Notes under the pieces: model-generated
What the model was told of the DNA's origin: nothing
Seen by the model: the letters and a program-made list of their open reading frames with translations, nothing else
The model's database searches: none
Position numbers and translations under genes: made by a program
Shown here: positions 44,384 to 56,300 of the stretch, in pieces
How the letters are laid out: every line of letters begins with the position of its first letter
Position numbering within the stretch: the first letter of the stretch is position 1
NCBI GenBank assembly: GCA_008828725.1
Contig: MEHQ01002813.1
Span: forward strand, 418,141 to 482,140
Length of the DNA stretch: 64,000 nt
Direction: 5' to 3'
From: Saccharina japonica
Lineage: Eukaryota; Sar; Phaeophyceae; Laminariales; Laminariaceae

Positions 44384-44751
44384 GACGCATGCTACGGTCG
44401 AGGTGCACCGTGTTGTTCCTGAGGGTGGTTGGTCTCTTGAGGTGCTCAATGTCTCACCCGAAAACTGATTTTACCGGAAAACACAAAAGTGCTAATTTCC
44501 CGATGAACAATCCCAGGGCCCAAGTAAACGACGAAATATATGGCGACACGAAAATGAAAGGCCAGACTATTACGGAGGACCACAGTAAATAGGACCTGCG
44601 GCACACACTAAAACCTATATATTTATCTATTTTTACTAACAAAAATTGGTCCTATTTACTATGGTCCTCCGTAATAGTTTAGGGTAAGGAGCCCGATCAC
44701 TCAGAAAACAGTGATGCCAAAAAAGTGCTACCTCTATACCAGCAACACGTC
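44384..44751 (+). mobile_element. MITE-A copy carrying a nested TA-flanked MITE
   Basis: Ends GACGCATGCTACGGTCGAGG and ACCAGCAACACGTC. Removing 44570-44674 and one TA restores the usual AGGCCAGACTATTTAGGG-type interior. Confidence 0.78.
44570..44674. mobile_element. TA-flanked MITE, best-preserved copy
   Basis: 105 bases with 29-base inverted ends (TTACGGAGGACCAYAGTAAA onward), one mismatch apart, flanked by TA at 44568-44569 and 44675-44676. The near-perfect ends suggest a comparatively recent insertion. Confidence 0.88.
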
Positions 44752-44761
44752 TCGTTTTGGG

Positions 44762-45154
44762 TGTCGCGTCTTACATGTCCGTGCCGGTCGCTGTCGGTGC
44801 TGCTTCGGCCGTCGGGGTGACAGGTGGCGGTGGCGGCGGGGCACCGCCGGGGCGATGGCAACAGCTCCATCCAAGGCGGGATAGCCGGACGTGCGTGTAG
44901 ATGTCACGGTGTGGCTCGTGCACCAAAAGCGCCACTGCACACCGTCGCTGCTACCTTCGCCGTCAACAGTGACGGTGGACAGCGGCGCTTATGAAACACA
45001 GCCATCATTACACCAACAAGTATCCCCGGCCATCCGAACTTCGGTGGAGTCTTCGTCTCCGCCACGACCGCGCTCGCGCCACCACCGTCCCTTGTCCCCC
45101 CGGACGGAGAAGGCAGCACCGTCAGTGGATACCACGGACATTTAAGACGCGACA
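44762..45154. mobile_element. Foldback element, palindromic over its whole 393 bases
   Basis: The outermost 20 or so bases are inverted repeats (TGTCGCGTCTTACATGTCCG versus TGTCGCGTCTTAAATGTCCG). The similarity continues inward (GGTGCTGCTTCGGCCGTC versus GGTGCTGCCTTCTCCGTC) to the centre, about 60-65% by eye. No target duplication is visible. It may be a Mutator-type or foldback derivative. Confidence 0.75.
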
Positions 45155-45460
45155 GGAAAGTGGGTTTCGAAGAAGGCCTTCCGTTCCCGAACACCGAAGC
45201 AAGATATTTCATACGTCCAGACAACAACGAAGACGACAACAGGGCGGAGGCGCCGCCCACGCTGTTTCACTCTGCCGCAGGGGCCAAACAAGCAAGTCAC
45301 GACGCCATAGGCGATTTGAACAGCTTTCAGTTATTGAACACTCCTCGATAGTTCGTTTCTTGGACCGGAAATTTCAAGGCAAGTGCTCACTCTGCTTTTA
45401 TAGACGTAACGGGTAAGTCCGTAACCGCCAGTCTATTAACATTACCGAGACATTTATGTT

Positions 45461-45695
45461 AGCGAATGCTACGGTAGAGCAACAAACGTTTCCTCCCTTG
45501 AGCTCTACATCTCACACAAAAACAGATTTAGGATGTTATAAACAGTGCTATCTGATTAACAATTCCGTGGCGTAAGTACACAACGAAACGTACTGCACAT
45601 CACATGCATGAATGTTTGACACTTTGTGTTTGAAGCGCCCAGTCATTCCAAACACGTTTCAGCCAGAAACCCACGCACCTATCGTAGCACGTGTC
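45461..45695 (+). mobile_element. MITE-A copy, diverged
   Basis: Ends AGCGAATGCTACGGTAGAGC and ACCTATCGTAGCACGTGTC, with a degraded interior. Confidence 0.6.
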
Positions 45696-46789
45696 TGTTC
45701 CAGTCAATCGTGTGGCCAACCATTCCACTGGAGCATGCCACCTGTTATAGTTGATGCCGGCGCGTGAATTCAACGCGAACTTTAAACATATCTCCGTTTG
45801 CCACAACATATATCGTCTCGCAAGTACTATGCTATTACATGCCCGCGGCAGCGTGGACTGATACCTTGAAGGGGTGTACTCGTGTCGTGTTTGGCGGTAG
45901 TCGTATGGCCACAGACTCTCGCATCACTACAATGCCGCGATGGAGCATGTTGAGTTTTCACCAACCACACAGGCATTGCTTGCACCAAGTGCGAAGCGCC
46001 GTGAGTTTCTGGGCGAGTCACGTGAAGGGTTAGCTGCATCCTGCTAAGATCGGCTTGTAAGGCGGACTATCATATGGACGACAGCCTCCAATGAATTTAT
46101 TTGATTTATGGTGTGGCCACTCCCAGATACAGCAATGGGTATGCTATGTATCTGCCTCGTGGGTGCCTTAACGTATACCAGGTACACTATACGTGTTACG
46201 ATCACTTCCCGTGCGCAGAGTTACGGTTCTGCATCCCGCACAAATTATATATAGCTCGATCACCAGCCGTAGTGACCGCCAAAACAAGATGAAGAAACAA
46301 AAAAACGGTACCCTGGTTGTCTAGCTCACGCAGTGAGAGACCTTTTATACAGTGTCGTCGCCAATCGATGCCAACCCAACCTGTAGCATATACAATACAT
46401 GTAGGGGGGGGGTGTGTACTTTCGGGGGGGAGTGATCGTTGCACCGGCTAACTGTGGGGGCTTCTTGTGCACCCCGCTTCTTTATTCCTAGTGGATGTCA
46501 ATTTGGAAATGCTTCGTATCTTTGGGCTTCGCCTGCCGGATACTTGGCAATTGACCGGTCTTACATATACATATCGGTCTGTGTGAAGGGCGGTCGTAGC
46601 TAATAACGCTGGAGAGCTGTAGCACGAACACCTGCACCTGATGTACATCTCGGAGGCTTACCGCGTGCTTGGAGTATTATACAGGTCGCCCGTTTCCGCC
46701 GAATCCCGTGGCAAACGGGTAAAAATTGTGCAGAATTCTTATGTGTGGACGAGCTACTGCCAGAAACCGAGCATGTCACACAGCTTTGG

Positions 46790-47240
46790 CTACTCTTCCG
46801 CGAAACTGGTGGCTGTTAACGATGTATTGCTAACCATTCTGGAGCAATCGAAGCAGGCGTCGAACATCTATGCAGGAACGCCTCCACGCCTTAATAAGGA
46901 ACTCCCCGTAGCAATAGCTTACACTTTGGAACGAACAGTGGCAGGCGTAGCGCGAGGTACTACGCACCTCTTTAGGACCCGACTTTGCTGAGAAGTTCTG
47001 TAAGTTGTTGCATAACGTCACAGTAAAGGCGACCCTTAAAGGGATGGCTGACGCCACACACTGCGTTTGCCATTGATCGGGCAAAAGGGAAACCTGTTTC
47101 TACGAGGAGTTCCTTCAAAAGGCGTGCATGTTTTCCCGCACAGATCCTCGGCGTCTGCTTCGACTGCTTCCAAATGGTTGACGAAATGTCATTACTGTCG
47201 ATCGCTTTCGCCGCAGAGTAGACAGAGCCGTTGAAACCTG
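46790..47240. repeat. Inverted pair of a diverged 200-base segment
   Basis: 46790-46985 on plus and 47240-46990 on minus align by eye at roughly 65%. The shared words are CTACTCT, AACCATT, AAGCAG and GCACGCCTT then AAGGAACTCC. Similar sequence on the plus strand at about 47640-47860 and 49890-50050 makes four copies. Translations retain KELPV-like and RTVA-like words, but stops interrupt them. Confidence 0.6.
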
Positions 47241-47267
47241 TTCGGTTGCGGGCACGGTGACTCGTTG

Positions 47268-47567
47268 GAGGCATGCAGCGGTAGAGGTGCACCTGTATAC
47301 AGGCCATGTTTTTGCCTTCTGAGGGTGGCGACTTTAAATATCTTGAGTATAGTATAGGAGCTCTATACATCACCCAAAAACCGACTTTGGAGGAAAATAA
47401 GAATGCTACGTACCCGATAAAACATCCCATGACCTAAGCTCAAAAATGAAACGTATCGCAACACAACAACACAACCGTGGATATTCCGACGAATTAGGGG
47501 TAAGGAGCCACGGGTCATTTAGAAAAGATTTCAGACAAAAGGTACTACCTCTACCATAGCACGCGTC
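47268..47567 (+). mobile_element. MITE-A copy, long subfamily
   Basis: Ends GAGGCATGCAGCGGTAGAGG and CTACCATAGCACGCGTC. It shares the ACAGGCCAT and CTTGAGTATAGTATAGGAGC segments with the copy at 13450, defining a longer subfamily. Confidence 0.72.
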
Positions 47568-50170
47568 GTTCACACAATTTATGCACTGAAGCGTCCACCC
47601 GAAACACTGCCAAACGGCGACCAGTTTCCCACACTTCTGCCTAGTTGGCCTCGAAAACGGTAAACAATAATGGTGTGTTGCCAACCTCTCTGAAGCACAC
47701 GAGTGAAATGATCGAACGTGTCCACAGAACGCCATCCAAGAGTAGCTAAGGAGCTTCCCGTAGCAGCACCCCACCCTTTCGAATGAGCAGCGACACGCGA
47801 AGTGCCTGTTGCCTGACACACCTTTCCAGAGCCGTCTGTACTGTAACTCTTGACAAATTAGCAGAGCATCGCATTGCAGGAGGCAGCGAAGAGGACGGAC
47901 GGTAGGGACTTGTGTCTACGGCGAACACGTTTCCCAGTGCATATAGGCCCGTCAACGGCTACCAGGAGGAGACGGCTCTACCACAAGGAACTCGACTCTG
48001 TTCACGACACCTGTTGGAGGCTACGGCCTCCCTTCCTTCGGTTGCCGCTGTGTGCTCAAGTGATCCCCGATGGACAGTAGGCTGTGTTCGCCGCAGTGAC
48101 GGGTATTAGAATGAGTAGACTGGTCCACAGGCGAAGTTTGCAGCAAGTGGTGGCAGGATATGCTAAACGTCCGCCGCACAATTGAACAGGCTGTATATAT
48201 CCCAATCTGCACTCCCAGGTCCAGAAATAGACATGTTCACAGCTATTGTATACATTTCGGGTAGGGCTGGGGTTTAGGTGTGATGGATTCATCAAGACCG
48301 CATCCGTTCTACCCCTCCCATCATGAACCGTGTCCATGTTACAGGGTTGCTACGACCGTGTGATGTCAAGTGCGCGGTCTTCGCTTTCATATCGTATGGT
48401 CAGATTCAAATCCCGGCGACTGTATGATGTGTATACCGCCTGGGTTTTCTTACCCTCCGAAAGCCTATTCCATTTTCGTGTAGGGACCCTACGATAAAGA
48501 CTATCGGGACAATCGCGACAGTCCGAACAGTGGTTAACGTCGGACCCTGCGCGGAAAGAGGAAGCGAGTTTGAGGTAAATGATCCCTGCACGAGATATAC
48601 GGCATTTAGCCCATAGGGCTTGTCTCTCTCCGATACTGTTCCCCCTTCCATGTAGAGGCCGTCTGCTATGACTGTCGGGACAGTCGTGAGATGCGGCAGC
48701 TCATCCCTTCACTCGCTGTGAGTAATGGGCGAGAACGACCATTGTACGTACAGTAGCAGTCGCTCGGGTAGTAGCATGCTCATGATATACTGAACAAAAG
48801 GGAACGGAGGGATAATGGTTCGGCGACATCATGCGGTGCCGTTCGTTTGGCGTGGTTTTAGCTCACCTGCCATCGTCCCAAAATCGACCAAGCTGAAGCA
48901 TCCACCGGTTCAAAGGCTGTCTCGAGCAAGGCCGAAGTTTATTTCACGCCAGGCTTTGGCTGCAAATCTCGTAACAGAGGGCGCAACAGTCGACAGGCTC
49001 ATTCCGCGAGGGTACTGCTTCGACTGGCCCTACAATACAATACGTATGGTGAAGATATACTTCGTATAGCAACACCGAAACCTCACCAGTACCGGAAAGA
49101 ACGGGTGTAGTATCCTGATTTATTCTACTCGATGGCACACCCTGCGATGACAATGCGCCAAACGGCGTACCCAATGAAAATAACGTACGAGGGCGTTTCG
49201 CCACATTAACCTTCGAGAGAAGATCAGTGAGGTGTACACATAAACCACAGTCTCTTTTTTCGCGCCTTGCCCGCTATCCCGCCCGGATTCCGAATTCACG
49301 CCGTTGAACGACAGCTGCTCACTATCAGAATACTCAGACGAGTATAGGGGCAACTTGAAACGGGTGTTCTGCCGGTTGACAAACGCACGCGAAGGCGTGT
49401 ATCTGCCGTGCGCCTACTTGAAGCGACACTGCAGATGTCACCCAACGAAGTACACATAATTTCATGCTTGTAGACACGATACATGCGGCATAGACGGCCA
49501 GGTAGTTCGTTTATTCTTGAACAAATACATACTCAACCCAATCTGAATGGCAATCTGAAGATCCTTCGTGGCCGTCACTGTGCGCCACAGGAAGTTAACT
49601 CCAATCGGTTGGTATTATGTTAAGGCTTGTCAGCATCTAGCATACAGTGCATGGGTCGCTTCTTGCGGGACCACTTTAAAGGCTGACACGCGAGCCCTTT
49701 CACACATTTCGAGGATAACGCGTTCCAACCGAACTTACTGCAAACCGCCGATTGTTTCACAGAAAATGTGCCCACTCTGCAGTGAAAACGGCAGATGGTA
49801 GTGGTATACGGCGATTTCTACAGGAATTGCTGAAGCATGAAGGGCATATTTTACAACTCTAAACAGCACGCATGGTCACGCCTCACGATGAAGTGTTCGG
49901 CAGCACTAGCTTACCCTAACTTGCCCTTTCGAGTGAGCAGTGGCCCACGCAGTGCGTGTCACTACGGGCGTCGTTCGCTGAGACGTGTTCGCTGTGACGA
50001 GTGCAGAGCGTCAGCAACTTCGCCGAGCCTTGAGGCGAGGTGACTCTTAAAAGTAAGCTTGGTTTGTCGCCCTACGCGCGCCACTGCTCATGCGAAAGAG
50101 AAGTGCATTGAGACGGAGATATTATTCCTAAGGGTGAACATTCTCGAATAGGTATTCGATACATGCCTCG

Positions 50171-50417
50171 GACGCGTGCTACGGTAGAGGTAGCATTTTT
50201 TGGCTGGATCGTTTTCTGAACGATCGGGCTCCTTACCCAAATTCGTCGGACTTTCATTTTTGTGACGAATCGTGTTTCAGATTATACTTCGGTCAGGATA
50301 TTTCTCATCCGGCAGCACTTTTTATTTCCCTCCAAAATCATTTTTTCGGCGAGGTACGACGCTTCTTAAGTGAAGAGCTCAGAAAAAACATGGTGCACCT
50401 CTATCGTAGCATGTGTC
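50171..50417 (-). mobile_element. MITE-A copy with CTCG target duplication
   Basis: Begins GACGCGTGCTACGGTAGAGG and ends CTATCGTAGCATGTGTC. CTCG precedes (50167-50170) and follows (50418-50421), the second clear 4-base duplication for this family. Confidence 0.85.
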
Positions 50418-50914
50418 CTCGTATACCACTAGTATCTGCCGTCAACACGGTAGAGTTGTCAGGGTTATGATAAAGGTTCGTCTTGTGGAAATAGTTCGGT
50501 AGCGACGTCGTGGGCAATACAGGGGTGGTTGGGTGTAGGCGCGAAGTCGGGTTGATGGGATAATTGTGAAACTAAGATACACAAACATGTGCTCACCTGT
50601 GGCCCACCATCGCATTGACTGATCGCGAGGCGGTGCCACGCGTTCCTAGAGTCAAGATAATATACTGTATACCTAAGGCCTACCACGTGGCGGCCACCTG
50701 ATATATATCCCGCCACAAACTTCTCTGCCGTCACAGGGTCGTATTACCTCGCACCCGTTGGGAGTGTTTCATCATCTGACGGCTATCCTTACCTCGGCCT
50801 CCTTGGCGTCGTTACCAATCTCGTGAAGCATGTACGGGAAGACCCCTCCTTCGCCCACCTGTACGTTAGCAGGGAGAGCTTCTCTCTATAAGCACCGGAA
50901 TGCACACACACGGA

Positions 50915-51145
50915 CGCGTGCTCCCAACAGAGGCACTGTACACCATGCATTTTGTAAGAGTGGTCCCTTAAGGAACTCTTACCCCACCCCAGAAATGAGT
51001 GTGAACGAAACTAAACGTGGTACCCCATGAACTATACCATGCCCCAACTATACGATGAAAAATATTGCACCACAGTAATGAGAGCCCGAGGATGTTGAGT
51101 TAAGGAACCCGATCAAATTCAGAAAACGTTTCAACCGAAAAGTCC
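50915..51145 (+). mobile_element. MITE-A relic
   Basis: CTCTTACCCCACCCCAGAAA, TTAAGGAACCCGATCAAATT and AACGTTTCAACCGAAAAG follow family order, but both ends are lost. Confidence 0.5.
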
Positions 51146-51894
51146 ACGTTAGGAGACTATCGACGAACGGCGGTTGAGCACGAAAAGACATTTCGTGCTT
51201 ACACGACCCCCATTCGTCAGGTAGCCGGTACACTAAATATGGCACATTAAGCCGAGGTGGTCCCAAGGCGCCGATAAAATCTAGGAGCACTGCCTACGAC
51301 ATGGCCTATATTGTGCTTGAGGCGGGCATGCCCGCGGTACGCAAGGGCAATGTTTGAAAACGGCTGGGTGTATATTGGCGTGCCTGCATAAGAAAAGAGT
51401 AAAACCAAACAGCTAGTGAACGGGCGGTCTCGCTGCCGATTAGTATCCCCAGCCATCCACGGTCGACACAATAAATATGAACCCGAACAAGCGCTGACCT
51501 TATGATGTGTGGCTGCCAAGGTACTGCTGTGCTTCCTTAAGCCAACTAACTCCACTCTCACCACGGCTAAATTCGTTCTGATGAACCGCCCGTACCGGTC
51601 CGCTATCTGTGCGGCAGAAACCCTTCCTGAATGTAGGGACCACACACGGAGGCGAGGACTACTCCTCCCACCTATGCCGTCGGATGGCCTACCGAATACG
51701 TAGGTTTAGTCACAAGGGTGCTGAAAGAATCGTTTGAAACGTGCACTCAACTACAGGCACCTCGTATGTTTCTACAACGGAAACGTTGTCAAGTACACAT
51801 TGCAGGGCGCTTCAGGGGTGGCCTACATTCGAAACTGTCACCTGCTTAGGTCAGCCGATCGTCTGCGCACCAGCAGAGCCCCAAGTTCGTGGAC

Positions 51895-52010
51895 GAGCAT
51901 CGACGTGAAGTAGAGGGACTTGCATGCCAAACACCAGCGAGAACCAACTTGCTGCAATCCAAACTCCGTGTCTGCCAAGTAGCGCGCCTTCCATTGTGAA
52001 TACTAGCCTC
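51895..52010 (-). pseudogene. LIM-like zinc finger relic, copy B (two Cys lost)
   Basis: It aligns with copy A and keeps RWCLACKSLY, but the first two cysteine positions are now Tyr and Trp (YSQW), and a stop precedes it in frame. The zinc site would be destroyed. It lies in a block of sequence that is collinear, with gaps, with 41.1-42.7 kb. Confidence 0.35.
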
Positions 52011-53280
52011 CATCGCAAGGGTCAAAGAAGACGTGGTTGCCAACGTAGGGGCCTGAGTACTCCCGGTCTAAACGTGCTGCCTCTGTCTACACCAGATATG
52101 CATTTGGTGGAACCAGGGGCAGCGACGTTCGACCTGGATACCTAGGACCCCTGCGACAGAAAACTCCTCCGTTTCGCTGAACAAATCGATGGCCTCAAGC
52201 GTTTACACTGCGCAGCTGTACCTTAATTGAGAAAAAATATGTGTTTTATCGTTCGGTGGCCACTAGCAACTCGTGTGCAGGGCTCTGTACTTCAAAAAGG
52301 AGCTCTTCTACTGGCCCAGGCGCTACTCGTACACAAAAGACCCGCGGACCCGGGAAGGTGGTGTTTCGATTGAGGGAACTACCTGACATTCTTTGCACTC
52401 GAAAGCGTTTGCGTTGTACACAGACAAAGCTTTGTAGAGGGCACGGTGGAACTGTTTCTTTCAGCCGGGCACGGCAGCCACATAAAACCGGCCAAGCGAC
52501 AGTGGCCGTTGCGACCCAAGCTGCCGTCAATAAGCGCACCCAGTAGCCGTGCTGCACGTTGATTGCGTCTGGCCTTGATATGCATAATGTTCCACAGCCT
52601 TGTATAGCTCTCAAGCACTCGATTGAAGAGCTTGAGGCGGCAAACGAGCACGGGACACGCAAACCAACAAGCCCCAAGGCTACCCACCAGCGGACGAGAG
52701 GATGAACATCGAGCGTGTTGACCCAAGCTACATGGACAGAGCCGGGTATCGGAGGCGGCGGCACCGACATCGATATCTCCTCGCTCAGCGCATCACTGTT
52801 CCCACTCAAGGCACCGTGGACCGTGGTGTTCTTCAAAAGGCCACAAGCACGACAGCCAAAGGAAATAAAACCGCGTTGAGGTGGCGGTCGCGTTGACATC
52901 AGGCGTCTTGGGCAGGGAACTATCGTTCTTGCCACCTCCAGCAGCCATCTGCCGCGGTGGTTTTAGGTGAGCCTTTGGTTGTCGTAAACTGCGCCAGCCC
53001 GAATAGTTAGTTCGTCGGTAGCCTGGAGACACCAACACTCTTCGAACGGAAAGGACCACGTATGGTGAAAGGGACCCGTCTCTCCTTGCCCAGTTCCAGG
53101 GTATTCGGCTGTCATGCCTGATGGCAACTAAACAACTTCATGGATCACTGGTCTCTTTAGCGTGGAAGTCGACGTTACTTGCAATGCGGAATTGTTGTGA
53201 TCGCCTTTCGCTGAAATCGCCGTAGATGTTGCTCGCGTGAATCGCTCGACGCGAGCCCCACGAGCCCGAGTTATCGGCTA

Positions 53281-53340
53281 GTGGGTAACCGTGCGGCACC
53301 ATTGCGTGAATATCCGCAATGGTAACGCAAGGATACCCAC
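53281..53340. repeat. 60-base hairpin
   Basis: Arms GTGGGTAACCGTGCGGCACC with ATTGCG, and CGCAATGGTAACGCAAGGAT with ACCCAC, pair over 26 positions with few mismatches around an 8-base loop. A second, smaller one (TCGTGGTGGGTGGC / GCCACCCACGA) lies at 53811-53864. Confidence 0.6.
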
Positions 53341-56300
53341 AAGCGGACAACTCACGCTGGTGAAGTTCACGTCCAGCGAACCCCCACGAGCAACACCCAC
53401 AGATTTAGCAGCCAAAAATAGGCGGTGACAATTACATTGTGTTTCCACCAGCGCAACGAATTTCCCGATAACTAGACCTGGGGCCCAGCACGATGGCCAA
53501 TGAGATTCGCACCGCTCAGCCAGTGATTTTTCTTTCATGTCATGCGAAGCCATTTTCCGGCCAAATACAATTCCGCAAGGCTCACGACGAGCGGACAACT
53601 TGGACTGGCGAGGTTTACAGTTTACATCGAGCGTATGGCGCGAGAAGCATCCCGGATATAGCCGTCATAGATGATGCAAAAGGGTAGCTCCTTAGTCAAC
53701 ACATTAATTTCCCCGTTATTGAGACCCGCGACCGAGATCTCTTTTCAAACGCCTACAGGCGCGACGGCCGGTCAGGCTTGAACCGCGCCGCGAGATGCGG
53801 TTATCTTTCGTGGTGGGTGGCCATTTCCCGGGCAACGGCAATGGCGCCGCATAGCCACCCACGAGCTACTTAAGATTTAGCGTTAGCGAACACAGCTTGC
53901 CGGATTTCGACGATCGAAGCAAGCGCTCATTCCAACCAGCGACGACCATCAAGGTGCGGACATTGCCGGGGAGGGTTGGGCATGGCGCTGTTCTCACATC
54001 CAGGGACTAACTATCCTTTATGAAAACATGAGCGCAAAGACTAGACCATACGGCTGAAGGGTTTAGCAAACAAAAGAAAACCTAACTTAACCTGAGAATA
54101 TAAGTGCGATCGCAAACGGCTTCCAAGTCGTGATATCACGACAACCCATCCACGTCGACAAGAAAACCCCACTGAGGCACTGCATTTTCTGCGGTTTCGG
54201 TCCACAGCCATACACATCGCATCTGACTTTAACGGCGAAGCCAGGTACTAGTGCACTACGCTCAGTTGAACCAATTAGTATTAAAATCGACAGCCTCACC
54301 TTGGTTGGAGTCCATCGCCTCTTGGCACCTTGGATCGTAGGAGATGGCTCAGTGGGAGACGGAATACTCTGTCTAGATGCTTGACCTAATGTCCTCCGCC
54401 CCTGCAAGCTCCGAAAACGCGGTGAACTCGCCGTATGCATGAATGTGGATGACCAGCAAGCTCCGATTACTTCTAAGGCTACATCACGATAGTGCAGGGG
54501 TATGATGCAAAGGGTCGCCAATCCGCCCGGCCGGGGTCCGAGGGATCAGAACATTTCGAGGCATAGTCAATACCGTCGTTTATGGCTGTATTTAGCTCAA
54601 ATAGTACGGTGTTGTTCCCACTTGTTCGTTCTGGAGCATGAGGCAGGCGGAACCACGCTGTGGACGAGTGTGCTAGAGCTGCACGCTCAACAAATTCAAT
54701 ATTGTCCTACTGATAATATTTTGAAGTAGCAACACATGGCAACACCACATACGCAAGCCAGGTGCGCTCTGCCTTATACATACTGATCGTCTCAAATCTT
54801 GGCCCGATCGTGCCTTCTTCAGCGGCATCGGTCCAATGTATCGTTTTCTCGCGTCAGGGGATATGGCGCACTGAAGAACAGCGTCATACGAAGAAATCGC
54901 GGACATGGTAGTCGAGTCGCCATCGTGGAGCGATGGATGCGGAGGCGCACAGACAGTCCGCGTGACAGCGCGTGTAGGTTAACAAACTCACACTCTTTCG
55001 GGCAGTAGTGGCTGATCGCCATGCATTCCCTCGCTAGAGCATGAACGCCACACACGACTTGCGCAAGGGGAAGACGCCATCGACATCACCCTGTGCAAGT
55101 CGTTTGTGGCGTGCAAGCTCGATGGAAGAGAATGCGTGGTAATCCGCCACTACCGCAAGCAGAAGCGTGCAGTTGTCATGCCGCGTCCCGGGCGGGGGCA
55201 GCTCGTACCACAAAAACAGGGGACCGGGTGTTAGTTGAGGTTGAGGCTCTTATTGAGATCATTTGGGTTCGATGTAATCCACCAGATACAGGACGTAAAA
55301 AAACAGCGTGTCATGATAAACGCGAGAGACGAGGCGGGGGGACAGGCGGAGTTGTTCTCGCGTGCGAGACCATAGTCCGATGGCCGGCACAATAATTCCG
55401 TGTCACGGGCCAAGCAAAAAGGACGCGAGCGCCACCTTCCGCACGGCGGTTCAAACATGTTCCGCCCTTTTACAATCTGAAATACTGTGGGCGCCACGGA
55501 GCGTGACTCTCTCTGGCGGAGAAGTAGGCGTGTGGAGACGCATAAAGCAAGGATCTCTCGTTACCTCCATCTCCGGCCGCCACCTCCGGAGATGTTGCTC
55601 GAGTTTAAGCACTTGATGTCAATCACGCCACCACGAGTGGCCTGCTTGTTGATAGACTTTCGGCTTGTGGACTTGCACTTCTGATACTCGTGTGTCCCAG
55701 CAAGTTGCGGCAACAACATCGTGGGCGCCTTCACCTTGTGAAATACGTTAGTGGCGCGGAGGCCCTTTGGAGAGAACCCGTGGTATTCAGCTAAAACCGC
55801 AAGGGTGGAGCGGAGACGAACCGTGGGCGAGGGTGGACAACTTGTGCTGGCGGGTTTCGTGTCGAGCTCTTGGACCAGAACAAGATGCCTGCAAATGGCC
55901 GTCGGATACGGAATCAACAATAGTCCCGTGCTCAGCACGCCGAGGTCCCCGCTGGAGAGGGGCTCGCCCTAGTCAGAGCCCGATTCCAATACATATACCA
56001 TCAAATAGAAAACTCGAGTAGACGGTATGGCGAAACGGACGTAGAGCAGTCTGGGTATGCAGATGGCGGCTTTACACTAGACGAGGTATGGGTGTGTCCA
56101 TAGGTGCCTATACACCCTCGACGAAAGTAGTAGCGAACAACACGTGGCGCACTGGTAAGGTCTAATGGAAGCGCTCGGCCTGTCGGGCGAGGGACGAAAA
56201 GGAGCGCACAATAACGAGGGAGGGCGGATGGGGAAGGGGAGGGCTGCTTGAAACTCCCGGGTCCGAGTGAGCCCTGATACAACCAGGTGACAACGCCGGC

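Larger units (their letters stand above)
40489..55029. other. Old repeat landscape without an intact gene
   Basis: Besides the entries above, collinear similarity links 41.1-42.7 kb with 49.1-52.2 kb (for example AGCTGCTCACT, CAATCGGTTGG, GCCAAACACCAG and CATTGTGAA in the same order). Open frames are short and interrupted. The 229-codon minus frame at 52246-52935 has no support beyond length. Confidence 0.45.

Noticed and set aside
45160..45351. 63-codon open frame on plus directly after the foldback element
   Set aside because: Short, unrecognised and without splice or start context; retained only as a note.
52246..52935. Longest open frame in the window, 229 codons on minus
   Set aside because: It has no recognisable motif. 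It lies in a decayed repeat region where several other frames are also open, and its composition looks like chance reading of GC-rich DNA.
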